A DNA stretch of 64,000 nt from Gnetum montanum (GCA_015680685.1 MNCI01023302.1:823292-887291), one strand, 5' to 3'; positions 43,715-55,344 are shown, counted from the stretch's first letter. A program made the numbers and translations. The notes: generated by a model not told the origin, from the letters alone.

Positions 43715-44693
43715 TGATGAGACACAATTCGCATGAGCCGCGATATCGTGTACGCGATATCGTGGCCTTCACGATATCGCATCCCATACGATATCGCATA
43801 CGCGATATCACGGTCCGCCACCAAATCTATAAATACCCCCCGACACTCCCCTCATTTCTCATCCTAGGCTAAAAGTAGAAAAACTCTAGTAGTTTGATCA
43901 CTCCAGAGATAGAATATTTTCCATGTGCCCGCAGTAGGAGTCCCCAAGTGAATGGATCTTTATTCGAGCAGCTTTTTACCTGAACGCAAGTTGTGTACGG
44001 CAATAAAGACGAGCTTTGCGGATAAACCTTACAGTGCATGGAATAAGATTTATTACATGTTATTTCTTACATGTTATTTATTACCTGCATTTGCATGGCA
44101 TGAGTACGACTTGATTACAAGCATTGATGAATGTGTACGGCTAATCAAGGAATCGGCTACTCATCGCGATTAGATTCTCTCACCCTTATCTCGTAGAATG
44201 CAAAATGAGTATGACTTGATTACAAGCATCTACAAATGTGTACGGCTAGTCAAGGAATTAGCTGCTCATTACGTTTAGGCTAGTTAAGTGCCTCAGTACG
44301 ACCACTTTGAACACGTGCGTTACATGTGGTGATCCCAGTAACGATTAGTGTTTGGTAGCCACAGTTGCATAGTTCAGGGTGTGTACGGCAAGTGGCAATG
44401 GATGTTGATGCTAGTTAACTTAGACTTAGGCCCTTAGTTAGAGTTAGTTAGTTTCTCAACCCTTCGCTCTTAGCATAGAAGACATAAAACCATGAAAGAC
44501 CATAAAAATCATATACCTCGGACTTACTTAACCATACACCGTGACAACTACAAGTAAGTCTGGGAAGACAACGAATGATTAACCCCAAGTGTTCCATGGG
44601 GCGTATAGGCATTTAGTCTGCGGAGTTCGACCAGATCGCGCGTGCTATGCTGCTTTCGTATGGTTGAGTGTAGGGGTACCTTGCCACTCATCA
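43715..44693 (+). mobile_element. Solo LTR in D gag, CTTAG duplication
   Basis: TGATGAG...CTCATCA, 979 bp, flanked by CTTAG at 43710-43714 and 44694-44698, a perfect 5-bp duplication. No internal region is present, so two LTRs recombined. It has five GATATC palindromes at 43741-43808, a TATA box CTATAAATA at 43827-43835, and an AATAAAGACGAGC motif near 43993. It is less decayed than the LTRs around it. Plus-strand orientation is inferred from the TATA box. Confidence 0.88.
43741..43808. repeat. GATATC palindrome array in the solo LTR U3
   Basis: Five copies of (G/A)CGATATC(G/A) with CGCGATATCG-like context, just upstream of the TATA box. The spacing is irregular, about 10-20 bases. Confidence 0.8.
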
Positions 44694-46149
44694 CTTAGAA
44701 TCAAAATTAATTTGAATATGGAGTACCTTGTTGGAACTTATTAATGATCAGTATCAAACTTACTCCAAAGTGTTGAACCTAGAGAACAAATGCAAGGATG
44801 AAAATAAGGGATACATGAATCCCTTGATGTAGCAATGGCCAAATATTACTCATTATTACATAGATTCCTAGGCCATGAATATTTTCAATGGGAAAAACTA
44901 TGACACATCATTGATGGGCTAAGGAACAAAACAAGAGAAATCCTTGGAGTATATGCCCAAGGTAAATTATCTGAAATGGTAACTCATCAAATCCAAAGGT
45001 TAATAGACCAAGTGGCGAAAGAAGAAGGCAATTTATAAAAAAAAAATAGCTAAAGAATATAATAGAGACTAAGGTGTCAAGAAAAGAGATGTGAGAATAT
45101 GTGAAACACAAGAAGAAGAAACATTGAAAGATGCAATCCAATAGAAGATGTTTCCTATTCAAAAATTAGTAAATGATATGGCAACAAAGTTAGAGAAAAT
45201 GTGGGATTCTGTGGATGAGAAATTTGCTACAACATTCAAGATAGTGAAGTAAAAAACTAAACAATCCTTCAACGAAAATAAGAATAGAGAGAAGAAAAGG
45301 GACAATGGATGTGAAATATATAACAATAAAGGGAAACTTGCCATGATAGAGGAGGTAATAGACTTAAGCTTAGAAAATGACATGGGTTTTAAAGTGTACC
45401 AATACAAACATCCTAAGGAATGTTTTCCTATCATGGCTCACTTACAAGAGTCCAAGGCATATGTACTCAATTTGAAGTTTGTTAAGAAATAAATGTCCAA
45501 ATGATTACCTTATTCATAAGGTAATTTTAGATAGTCTTATCAACAATAATTGTACTATCCAAATAGGGGTTATCCTCAATTGTAGGAATAATACTAGTAG
45601 TATTGGCAATGACCACAGTCATGGGGAATGCCACTACCAAGGCAATGGTATTCATATAGATAATCAAATTCCTATGGATACTTTGTACAACATCCTATCT
45701 CTCCCAGAAACGCTTCTGTTCATACTTCCTCTTCTTGTTATCCATCAAAATAAACAAGCCCATAATCTCATGCGTGGATCCTCATCCTTATACATCTCAA
45801 CTAGCATGGTGTATTTTTTATCAAGCTCTTGATCCATTACCACTGGTACTACCATCAGTCATGCAAGAAGAAATACCATCATAATTGTAGTAGAAAAGTG
45901 CTACTAGGATAGTTAATATACAAAGAGAGGATCATACCAGAAATGCTACATGTAAATCTAGGAAACATCGTTTCTGCAAGATAACTCCAAAAAATTTTGG
46001 TAGAGCTAGAACTTCAGTTAACCATGTTTCTCCTATGATAGATCCTTTTACAACCACCATGCTTTCATAACAACCAAACTAGAAGATTACAACTATCATG
46101 CTAACTAATATAATATGAGACTAGATAAAAGCAAGAAATCTTCCTAAGA

Positions 46150-46640
46150 AAAGAATACACCCTAGAAAACCTTTGATTTATTTGCAAATTGTTGAAAACA
46201 TACCATGTAAAGCTTTACTAGATTCTTGATCAGGAGTGAATCTCATTTCTCAAGACATCTACAAGGCTTGAAATTTACCACCATTAAATAAGCGCAACAT
46301 AAGGCTAGGGCTTGCAAATCAATCTATCATCTTTCCTTTGGCATTGGTAGAAGATATGGTAAGCACTATCAATGGGTTGTCTTATCTAATATATTTTCTA
46401 GTGATGAATGTGAAAAATGATAATAGAAATTTTCCTATCACTATGGGAAGAGCATGACTTAGCACAATTAATGCTAAATTCGAAATGAGAGACTTGTTCT
46501 TGGAAATTTTCAAGGACGATGAGCAAGGAGCCATACAAATGCAAAGAATTCCATTCATTACTTACAATGAAGAAGGGTGGAGTTGTGGATTGAAAGTTCA
46601 AAACATCAACATGATCCTTACACCAACCCAGAACAAATGT
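46150..46640 (+). pseudogene. Protease remnant of element D
   Basis: It reads PCKALLDS.SGVNLISQDIYKA.NLPPL in pieces near 46200-46285 and LGLANQSIIFPLALVEDMVSTINGLS near 46305-46380. The second half has VMNVKNDN, FPITMGRA.LSTINAKFEMRDLFLEIF near 46410-46510. The aspartate is kept, but a stop follows the active-site Ser. It ends near the TYNEEGWSCGLKV segment. Confidence 0.6.
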
Positions 46641-47100
46641 GAAAAATAAGTATGCAAAAGGAAATAATGACCACTAAACCAAAAGATACCTAGTGACTAA
46701 GAAATGAGAATATAAAACTATCTAAAACATGCATGAAAAAATCTAGCCCACTTATTAATTTCTACCTCAAGAAAATGATCCAAATTAAGAACTTACAAAA
46801 TGATATCCTAAACCATGACCATACATCAACAACAAGTAGTGAACATGGAGACTCAAAACCTAAAATTAAGAATAAATAAAAAAACATATCTCAGCCCTCT
46901 AAAATAAGAATACCATATAGTCCAACAAGATATATATCTCTAAATGACAAAAAATTTGATTATCATCAATGTCACATGGGACAATAAACAAAAACATAAA
47001 TCATTAAGGATGATAAACAAGAAACCTAGAGTATTTAATCCTAGGGATGTAAGGTTCATTTTTCAAATATTTGCCCATGAGTTCAATTGTGTGGGAGGTA
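46641..47100 (+). pseudogene. Lys/Asn-rich segment replacing pol in element D
   Basis: It matches the C counterpart (1527-1829): after a TAK(P)KDT(Q)W-like linker it has PLINFYLKKMIQIKNLQNDILNHDH, then a basic run. It ends with NPRDVRFIFQIFAHEFNCVG, close to C's PRVHDLGD.GRIF and IHEFSHGG pieces. No RT or integrase piece is present. Stops break it. No function is recognised. Confidence 0.4.
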
Positions 47101-48695
47101 CCCTATCTTGAATAAGAATTAATAAGTGTATTTTACCTTTTTTGTTTTATAATTTTTTTGACTTACAATTTTTGTTATATTTTTCCTGATTTTTACCATT
47201 TTGCACATTCTTTAATATCTTTTCTATTCTTTCATATTTGCCACATTTCTTATAATTTTTCATTCTTTATTATCTTTCAAATTCTTTATACATTTTCCTA
47301 TTCTTACCTATTTCTCATGTACATATTTTTCTTGATCTTTCTAATAAAGTATAAAGGAATAAATAGAACATAGTCAAAAAAATGAGAATCTCATCCTATG
47401 TTATCAAATCATTAAAAGATTAATTGTATCTATAGTGAGACCACATCATCCATCCACTCATTTCCAATAATAAGAGGTTCTTACCATGGACATAATGACA
47501 TTCTTTCCACAATGAAACTAAAACAAACCGATGATCATTATGCTTGAATGGAAAAGTGAACCAAGTGGGAATGAAAAGGGTATGATATCAAGGGGATTTG
47601 TGGATTCTCTAAGGCTTCTACTATGAGTCTTATTGTGTTGTTAAGTTGTATTATTTACTTGAGTTCTAATGAAAAATGGAAGTGTGTTCTACAATAAGTG
47701 TTACCTTACCATGTCACTAAAAAGGCATGTTATTCATGCCTGAAGGTAGTCCTCTAGTAAGGTTGACATAGTAATAACATAATAAATACACATAATAAAA
47801 ATTTCTGTAGGTTCTATTGGAAATACATGTTACCCATGCCTGAAGGTAGATGACTTCTTAGAGATTTCAAGGTTTATTGGACTCACATTGATTATGGAGC
47901 TAGAAAGACATGATAACTATTCTTGAAGGGACTTGTCTATCCAATGGCCTAGTCTTCTTGCAAATAAACTAGGTAGTTAATAAAATTGCTTCCTTGTACT
48001 TCATTGCCAAGTAATAATATTTCTTGTAGTTGTGATAGTCTTATGTTTATTAGTTTTGGGATGATACAATGTGATGTTACTAGTAAGTGGTATGGGCTTA
48101 CTTTGGATCTTGGATAGAAAGGTTAATGATCTTGTTAATAATGCATCACACATAGGATTCATTATGCTTATGATAAGACACCTCATGTTCCATTTTTTGT
48201 AATCCTTGCTATTGATATTCCATCTCACTATTATATAAAATTATAATTTAATGGTTTTGTATAATATAATGTTATTTTCTTATTGGAAAATACTCACATG
48301 TGTGTTTTGGAAGATGGGTATGATTTACATTCAACTCCTTGAGTGCACATGGACATTTGTAGGTGTAGCTATATAAGGACATTAAGGGCAGAAGCTTGCT
48401 TTGGAGAGGATGCACTTATATAACTCTTGTGTTTCATACTTGATGATCAATTCTACATCATCTTGTACCTTCTGAATGCTTCAATAATCATTTTTATTTC
48501 TCTACATATTCATACTCACTGATAAGTTTAGTAATTTTGCTCAAATCATCTCCTAAAAGCTTAATTAACTTACATTGTTCAAAATCATTCTTTAACATAC
48601 ATTTGATGATGAATTCTTATATACTAGGAATGATCTATGATTGAGAATCCTTTGGATCATCTTTACACATTCTATACTATCCATTCCATTTATTT
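47101..48695 (+). other. D 3' non-coding region
   Basis: It has an AT-rich run with repeated ATTCTTTA words (47150-47340), three copies of the CATG(T/C)TACCCATGCC motif (47715-47749, 47816-47850, 47900-47931) and the conserved GGACATTAAGG block at about 48345-48425. No supported gene lies here. Confidence 0.6.
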
Positions 48696-48850
48696 TTCCA
48701 GCACAACTCGCATAAATTTTGAAAAGTTCAACAATGATATCGTAGATATGATATATGAGCCCCTACAATATCACATCAACGACATCGCATCTACAATATC
48801 AACCCTATAAAAATATATATGTGTGTGGACTATTAGGAAAAATTTTCATT
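48696..48850 (+). promoter_or_regulatory. U3-like block with TATA box upstream of D third ORF
   Basis: It begins CACAACTCGCATAAAT, like CACAATTCGCATGAGC in the solo LTR (43723-43738). It has several GATATC-related words (ATGATATCGTAGATATGATA) and then CCCTATAAAAATATA at about 48803-48818. It could be an internal promoter for the third ORF, or a decayed LTR piece. Confidence 0.35.
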
Positions 48851-49383
48851 TCATCATTTCACGCATAAGAAGTTCATGCTATTTTTCTGACCTTCAAACC
48901 TCAAAGCTCAATATCTTTCTCACCACATGTTTGCTTTGTACCATTCTTGTTTCCTTTTGCTTATAGAGTGATCAACTTAGCTGTGGGGAAGAGCATTGTA
49001 TGTATTCTTTTACAAAATATACCAAACTTTTTCTAACACCTCAAAGAACAAAGTAAGGGTAAGAACAATAAAAGATAATCACATTCTAATCCAACGTAAG
49101 ACAATATACTTATGTTTCTTCCCAAATGATCATTCAAATATGTTTTAAATAATTAATTAAAGATTATGATAGGTCATTCAAAATAAACTTGTTTCTAATT
49201 ACTAGAAATTATTCAATTAAGGATTTTTCTTAGAAAAGGTTTGATCTCAATAATCCGAATTAAAAATAAAATTGATAATAAATAATGATTTTGATCAAAA
49301 TCCCAAAATCTAATAAAGGATTATGAACCATTAGAAATTTTTCTAGAATATTTGGATAATCTTAAAATTATTTATGATTTCAA

Positions 49384-52110
49384 ATGCTACCAAAGAGACT
49401 AGAAGTTAGAGGACCATCACAACCAAGGGAGAAAGGACCTAGAGGAAGAGGTAGAGAAAGAGACATAGAGCAAAATACTCCTGCAAAGCAAGAAGCACAT
49501 TCCTATAACATCCATCAACCCACATCTACAATAGGGTAATTTGCATAGGTAGAGGCTAATGCACTACTACCCTCAGAACAAGAACAACACCTTACACTCT
49601 CCAATGAGTGTCTATAGGATATTTAGGGGAAGTTGATCTTGTCCAATGCTATAGAAAACTAAATTTTAGACCATTCATAGAGTTTTAACTTATGGAGGTT
49701 CATGAGCAAATTTAAGCCTCTCCCTTATGGTCCACCATCCCAAGCAAAGATGAATGGTACTTGGGAGAAGCTTATCAATTTTGGAAAAATAAACAAGGTA
49801 ATGCCATGATGAAAGTTGAGGGAGTCATAGTATCATACTTTGTAGAAGCAATTGCAAAGGCACTAAATATACCAAATTTCAAGGCTAATGTAGCTCAAAT
49901 ATTCACAAGGTTTAACTTAGATGCAAGGAATCTATGGTTGTAGAGGATATATGGAACCACTAAAAAGGTGTATAGTGGATTATCTATTATTGAGAAGATT
50001 TATTTTAAGATTGGGATATAAACGTATTCCCAACAAAAAGACTTAATCGAATTTCCATCTATGCTACCAAAGGAAGTGCTATTCTGATGGGAAAATTCCA
50101 TGCCAACATTTCTTATCTATTGTTCCTAGCAAGACAAAGCAGGTTTGAGGAGAAGAAGATAGGAAACCCTACTCTGCCATTCCCTTATCTTATCAAAAAA
50201 TTCTATCAACAAGTTAAAGTTTAGGGCTAGACCAATGATGTTTTTTGCAAGGCATAGCATGCATCATATGCTAAAATTTAGAGAAACCAATAGGCACTAA
50301 GATTGTAGCAGGATCCATAGTAGCTGCAAATATTTTAGTTGTAGAAACAAAACAAGTAAGACCTAGTGGATTAATTTCAACTACAAAAAGAATAGGACAA
50401 AGTGCTTCACTAGTGCAATAAGATTATAGAGCCTTAATGAGCCACCTATAGTAGAGAGTATATATAATAAGTTTAAGAAGCAGAGAGGTCTCAAGTATGT
50501 ATAAACTCAAAGATAATTGCAATGGACCTATGGTATCTACAAGACCTATAAGTGGTTAAGTATCTTTGCAAGTAGGAGAGAATGATAACTAGGCATAAAA
50601 AATCTCAAGGAATGCTTCATCCTTCCAAGTGATGTTAGAAACAAGAGAATGAGCCCTAGTTGTGCATCAAGATGTAGCAGGAACAATAGAGGTTATAATC
50701 AATTACATCAAGGAATCCTTCAATATTCTCATTGTGTCATTAGTAGATATGACTAGAGCTAAAGACGTAGAAACTTTAGCTAGAACATCAATGACCCTTA
50801 TAGAATATGAAGATATACTAGAAAGACTATTACAGACAGGAAAAGGCATGCATAATATTTTTGATATTCCCAATGATATCATTGCAATCTAGTCAGAACT
50901 AATCTAAATAAAAGGTAAATTTGTCATGGCAAAAAGAAGGATGCAACATATAGAGAGTAAAGTACATAGGTTACAATAAGAATTAGTTGCATTAAGAACT
51001 AAAATCCAAGACCATGCATGACACATTACACTTAACCAGCTTATACAATTTAGAGATGAGTATATTGGTCAACTAATAACCAAGCAAATACAAATGAAGA
51101 TGGAGAAATAAAAAGTAGAGTGGAATGCTTTGGTTCCAAATTCTCAGACATACACATATGCTAAAGCCATTACTATACTAAAAGAAGAAAATAAAGGAAT
51201 TTTTGTAGAGAATTTAATGTTCACATACATAGAGAAGAAAATGTAATAGAAGAAAGCATCCATCAATTGAAAGAGAAATTTTCTAGAGTTAACCTTGATA
51301 TAAGACAATTGGCCCATGAGAATAGAACATTATTAATGGAAGAAGTACACATAGTTTGATAAAAATAAATAATTGAAATTAGCGCATGGCATAATGAGGC
51401 CAAGAAGTATGAAGGGTTGAAAAAGCACTTTGAAGATTAGGTGAGCATGTATAATAGATCAATGAGAAGGAAACCCACATGACCAAAGCTAGAATCAGTT
51501 CCATCATAGAGTAGAAGCTTGATTGGCAATCCATCTTGAATAGCCTTGCCAATGTTCATTAGGCTGAAGTAAAGAATAAAGACTTGTAGATTGATGACCT
51601 AACACAATATATTAGGTTAGCAAATCTTTGATACACTAACTTGACCATGTTAATAGAAGGTAGACCAAGAATAGAACTAAAGTAGCAAGTGGTTATAGTA
51701 TACTCAATGTATGAAAAAGAGCTTGCTATTAAGAAAGATGCACAACAGAAGCTTCACATATCAAACTGCAAACTACAAGTAGTCAAGTCTAGCTACCAGG
51801 ATCAAAAAGATGTAGCAACAATCCTAGCAAGAAGAATGATAGATTATTAAGAGCTAAAGAACATGGCCAAAGCTTTTAAATTAGAAATGACACAATTTAT
51901 AACATGGTATGTCAAAGCCAATAAGATGTTCCTATAACTCTCATGTCCTTGGAAAGTACCAACTCCAACCAACATTGCTAAATTTGCATGGATAGTACAT
52001 GATCCCAAATTAGAGGAAAAAAAGCTCACAATACTACTAAACTGATATTAGTTCTAAAAGGTAGATGACAAAGGAAAAATACCAATGAAGGAGTGATTGC
52101 TACCTGGAAC
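49384..52110 (+). pseudogene. Third ORF of element D, unknown function, broken
   Basis: It starts MLPKRLEVRGPSQPREKGPRG, a basic N-terminus also seen in B and E. The open frame 49761-49943 contains VIVSYFVEAIAKALNIPNFK and FTRFNLDARNLW, matched in B. A later frame (50662-50892) holds IEVIINYIKESFNIL and TSMTLIEYEDILERLLQTGKG. From about 50920 to 51850 the sequence is rich in Lys, Glu, Gln and Leu, suggesting coiled coil. No membrane segment or signal peptide is visible. Many stops are present. The family is not recognised. Confidence 0.5.
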
Positions 52111-52330
52111 TTAAAGAAAGCTACATCCAACTTTGTTTTGTTTTATTTTTATCATATGTGTTAATCATGTGTTGCATGATAATTTTGTAGCATCACTCAA
52201 ACCATGATGCAACATTCATAGTAGAATTAGCCATGTATATAAGTGTCATAATGTCAAAGTCTATGTAATCCCACAAGTTTGTAAGATACTCTATCCTCCT
52301 TTTATTTAATCTTGAGGATGAGTTTTCAAT

Positions 52331-52344
52331 CAATCATGAGGGTA
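52331..52344 (+). other. Polypurine tract of element D
   Basis: CAATCATGAGGGTA, directly before the 3' LTR. Confidence 0.65.
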
Positions 52345-53141
52345 TGATCAAACATTTGATCATACAACTACGATATTATACCTCTACATATGTCCTCATA
52401 GATATGATGTAGTGGGCCATGGTCATGCCTATAACAAGTTTTTTTAAACACTTAGTGAAATTCTTATAGTTTTTTTTTCTTAAAGTTAGAGTGAAGGCCC
52501 ATAAGGTGGTGAATTATAGTTATATGGAATCTTTATTTGAGTGGATTGTTTCTAAACATAATTCATGAATGAAAATAAAGATTGAAATTGTTCTTCATCA
52601 TTGTAGCATATCACTTAGCATAAATTTACTTTTCCATAATGTTTACTTTTATTAAGTCATTTACTATTTCAATGCTTATTAGTAAGGCAGAATAAGTACG
52701 ATTGGTTTTGAGCATAAAGTGTAATGTTTGGTAACCTAGTAATGACTTTACTTGATTTGCTTAGTGGTAAACTTTCTTGGTAATCTTAGTAACAGTTACA
52801 GTGCCTAGGATGTGCATAGAAAGCTATGAATCAATACTTATCGCCATAGGATAGGATAGACTGTGATTTCCATTGTACTTAGAGATAAAAATTATATTCA
52901 TTTTCTCTATGTTTACTCTTAGCATTATTAAGAACCAATCAACATTAGTTCATCATGTATCTCACCAAGAGTTAAACCATATGATTTGCACCTTCCTAAC
53001 TCTAAGTGGGAAGACAATGATCATGAACTTAATATCAACTTGCTAGTATACTTACATTGTTCATCCATGGATTATGATATGATCATGTGTGAACACTTGT
53101 GACTTACATGGTTGAGTGTTGGAATACCCAACTGGTCATTA
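52345..53141 (+). repeat. 3' LTR of element D
   Basis: It opens with an 18-base inverted repeat (TGATCAAACATTTGATCA) and ends near GGTCATTA, a decayed TCATCA. The R/U5 part has the family words CTTTATTTGAGTGG and AATAAAGATTGA near 52530-52580 and GGAATACCCAACTGG at the end. It is about 797 bp. LINE F sequence follows. Confidence 0.65.
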
Positions 53142-54176
53142 AGCCTTCAAAATAAAAAGAAATTAATACTGTAGAAAAGAAATTAATTGTTAAGCTTTCA
53201 CTAGAAGCTTTTTTGCTTAAAGTTGTAGTTGAAAAATAATATTTTTAATAATACGATATTTGACACCTGAATAGAGGTCATAGTTATGCTCTTATTGCTA
53301 GAAAACACCTGCATCCTAAAGCTTCTAAATAGAGTAAAGAATAGATGGTTGAAGACAATTTGAAATTCAAAGAATTGAAGTAAACAAAGTAGCTGATCAC
53401 CAAAAATGACTTCATTAATGCTTAGTTAAAAGTTGTTACAAATTTTGGATGTCCATTTCCAAGCTTGTTGAGCAATAGGGCACTCAAAACAAACATGAGA
53501 AGATGAGTCTTCACCTCTATAAAGAGGACATTGAGGAGGAACATTTCTCATATGTTTAAGATGAGTGTTGATAGAAAGACCTTGATGAATAAGACACCAT
53601 AGAAAATATGAATGTTAGGAAATGTAGGAGTTGTACAAATATCTTTTATTTTTCTTATTCAAAATTATGATGATAATTTCATTTTCTAGGCCTTATTAAA
53701 TTTTTTATGAATAAAATCATTCTTTGTAATAATCTCATAAGTAACTTTCAAATTAAAATGAAAAACATATTTGCTATCCTGCCTAAAAATATTTGGAATA
53801 ACCTAATGCAAATTATTGTTAACTTTAAATAAATTCTTAAGATTAGAAATTAATTTTTTAAAATTCCTTTTCCTCATTCTATTTAAACATAGAGGCTAGA
53901 AGCTTCATTCTACGTAATTCATATATCACATATATATAGATAAGAAACTACAATGATACCAAATCTACTCTAAGTGGTATATAACTTAGAAGCCACCATG
54001 GGCTATTTTACTTAAGCATATCTTTTGAAATTGTAAATTAATTGTAATTCCAATAATTAATAAGCTTGTATTATGTCTTCAAATTTTATTTAAGAATTAG
54101 AGAACTAGGAATATAAATGGCCTAAGGAAGAAGAAGATAATGAAGAAAGTTGCTAAAAGATCAACTATTATCATTC
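53142..54176 (-). mobile_element. LINE F, 3' part (minus strand)
   Basis: On the minus strand around 53680-53390 pieces resemble the C-terminal zinc region of plant LINE ORF2: a Y.GV.FI...LST segment, an L(N)..PLY.(G/R).(D)SS-like segment, then H(V)CFECPIAQQAW-like residues. It is decayed, with stops and a low-complexity A/T part at 53150-53250. The upstream part continues on the other side of element E at 60773. No A-tail can be seen because D abuts it. Confidence 0.5.
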
Positions 54177-54181
54177 TTAGG
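54177..54181. repeat. Left target-site duplication of element E (TTAGG)
   Basis: Exact match to TTAGG at 60768-60772. Confidence 0.9.
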
Positions 54182-54213
54182 TGATGAATCATCAATTAGC
54201 TAGGTTATTTGAT

Positions 54214-54367
54214 AATAGGGCTATGATAATAAGGCTTCAATATCTTGGCTCCAGTAACATGGCTTTGATAACAAGGCTTTGATAATAGGGCTTCGATAAT
54301 AAGGCTTCGATAATAGGGCTTCAATAACAAGGCCTCAATAACAAGGCCTCAATAACAAGGCTTTGAT
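54214..54367 (+). repeat. Eleven tandem copies of a 14-bp unit in E 5' LTR
   Basis: The unit is AATAGGGCTTCGAT with variants such as AACAAGGCCTCAAT. The eleven copies run without gaps. The 3' LTR has five (59868-59937). Confidence 0.92.
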
Positions 54368-54448
54368 ATTAGGTACTCGATGTCAGGTATCCAACATCAA
54401 AGCCCAATATGCGATGTTGGACATCCGATGTCATAGGGTATACACCAA

Positions 54449-54460
54449 CCTATAAATATA
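54449..54460 (+). promoter_or_regulatory. TATA box of E 5' LTR
   Basis: CCTATAAATATA, repeated in the 3' LTR at 60005-60016, downstream of the 14-bp array. Confidence 0.65.
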
Positions 54461-55213
54461 GTGCTTGGGAGCATGGTTTGGGGGATTGGTTTCATTAGTT
54501 TTTTCATAGTTTTTCATAGTCTTGTCAATAGAGTAGTCAAATTATTGCAGTTTTATTTTGTAATCTTAGAGAATAGTTAGTGAGTGCCCATAAAGTGGAT
54601 TTGAGTAAATTGTATGAAGTCTTATTCAATTGGCAATGTACCTGGACATATTCCATGAACGACAATAAGATCGAGATTGATTCTTATTTATTATAACACT
54701 TTGACTTAGATTAGATTTACTTTCCATGCAATTTACTTTTCATGTACTTAGTTAATCTTTACATTTTCATGCATGTTAATTAATTAAGAACATAAATATG
54801 ATCACTTCGAGTATGCGTATGACTCTTGATAATCCCAGCAACTCTTAACGTTTGGTAACTCAGCATCATTATATTTGTTTAGGATGTGCACAGGAAGTGG
54901 GATTAGATACTCATGTTAAGGTGATTGATTATTAATTAACAATTAGATTAGTTGAATTGATTATAAATTGAGTTTCAACCTATTGTTAATCATAGAAAAA
55001 TAAAATATAAAATAATAAAAATCATATGCCTCACTCTAGACTAAACCATACATGACAAAGCTACTACTAGTCCATGTGGGAAGATACTAAATTACGATCA
55101 AGGCATAGTGATCTAGATGCCACAACTAGTCCCATCCATGAAATTCAATCGAATCGTGCATGAACACTTGTGATTCATATGGTTGGCTGTAGGGGTACCT
55201 CATCGCTCATCAT

Positions 55214-55231
55214 TGGTGTCATTGTTAAGGA
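55214..55231 (+). other. tRNA-Asp-like primer binding site of element E
   Basis: TGGTGTCATTGTTAAGGA, one base after the LTR. It aligns with TGGCGCCGTTGCCGGGGA at 12 of 18 positions. The changes are all transitions. Confidence 0.7.
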
Positions 55232-55344
55232 TGGTGCTAGTTATCTAGATTAGTTATATTATACACAATTGTTGTAAAGGTATTAACAATCTATCTTTTA
55301 GAAAAAATCAAAATTTTAAGTCACATACATTATCAAACAAAACC

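Larger units (their letters stand above)
42837..45830 (+). pseudogene. Gag of element D, interrupted by a solo LTR
   Basis: The N-terminal part has an Arg/Ser/His-rich stretch (43100-43420). The capsid-like domain starts IREVVYIPTRHLRDS, then KFEGGYNIDPQHYL.AFNDVCTLQNIENG near 43480-43650, matching E. The solo LTR cuts it after a KEAKSLYIS-like segment. It resumes at 44694 and continues with LLHRFLGHEYF and HIIDGLRNKTREILGVYAQ near 44860-44960. The QYKHPKECFPIMAHLQES segment at 45400 is the knuckle remnant, with only one Cys. The Tyr/Pro-rich tail runs to about 45830. Its 5' end and LTR lie beyond B, outside the window. Confidence 0.65.
54182..55212 (+). repeat. 5' LTR of element E
   Basis: TGATGAATCATCA...GCTCATCA, 1031 bp. 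The U3 has an 11-copy 14-bp array (54214-54367) and GATGTC/CGATGT words near 54378-54435, then the TATA box at 54449-54460. Confidence 0.9.

Noticed and set aside
49384-52110. Envelope protein call for the third ORF
   Set aside because: No signal peptide, membrane segment or cleavage-site pattern could be seen; position alone is not enough.
54214-54367. Regular short repeats that might suggest a CRISPR-like array
   Set aside because: The units are head-to-tail without spacers, in a plant LTR; this is a minisatellite.
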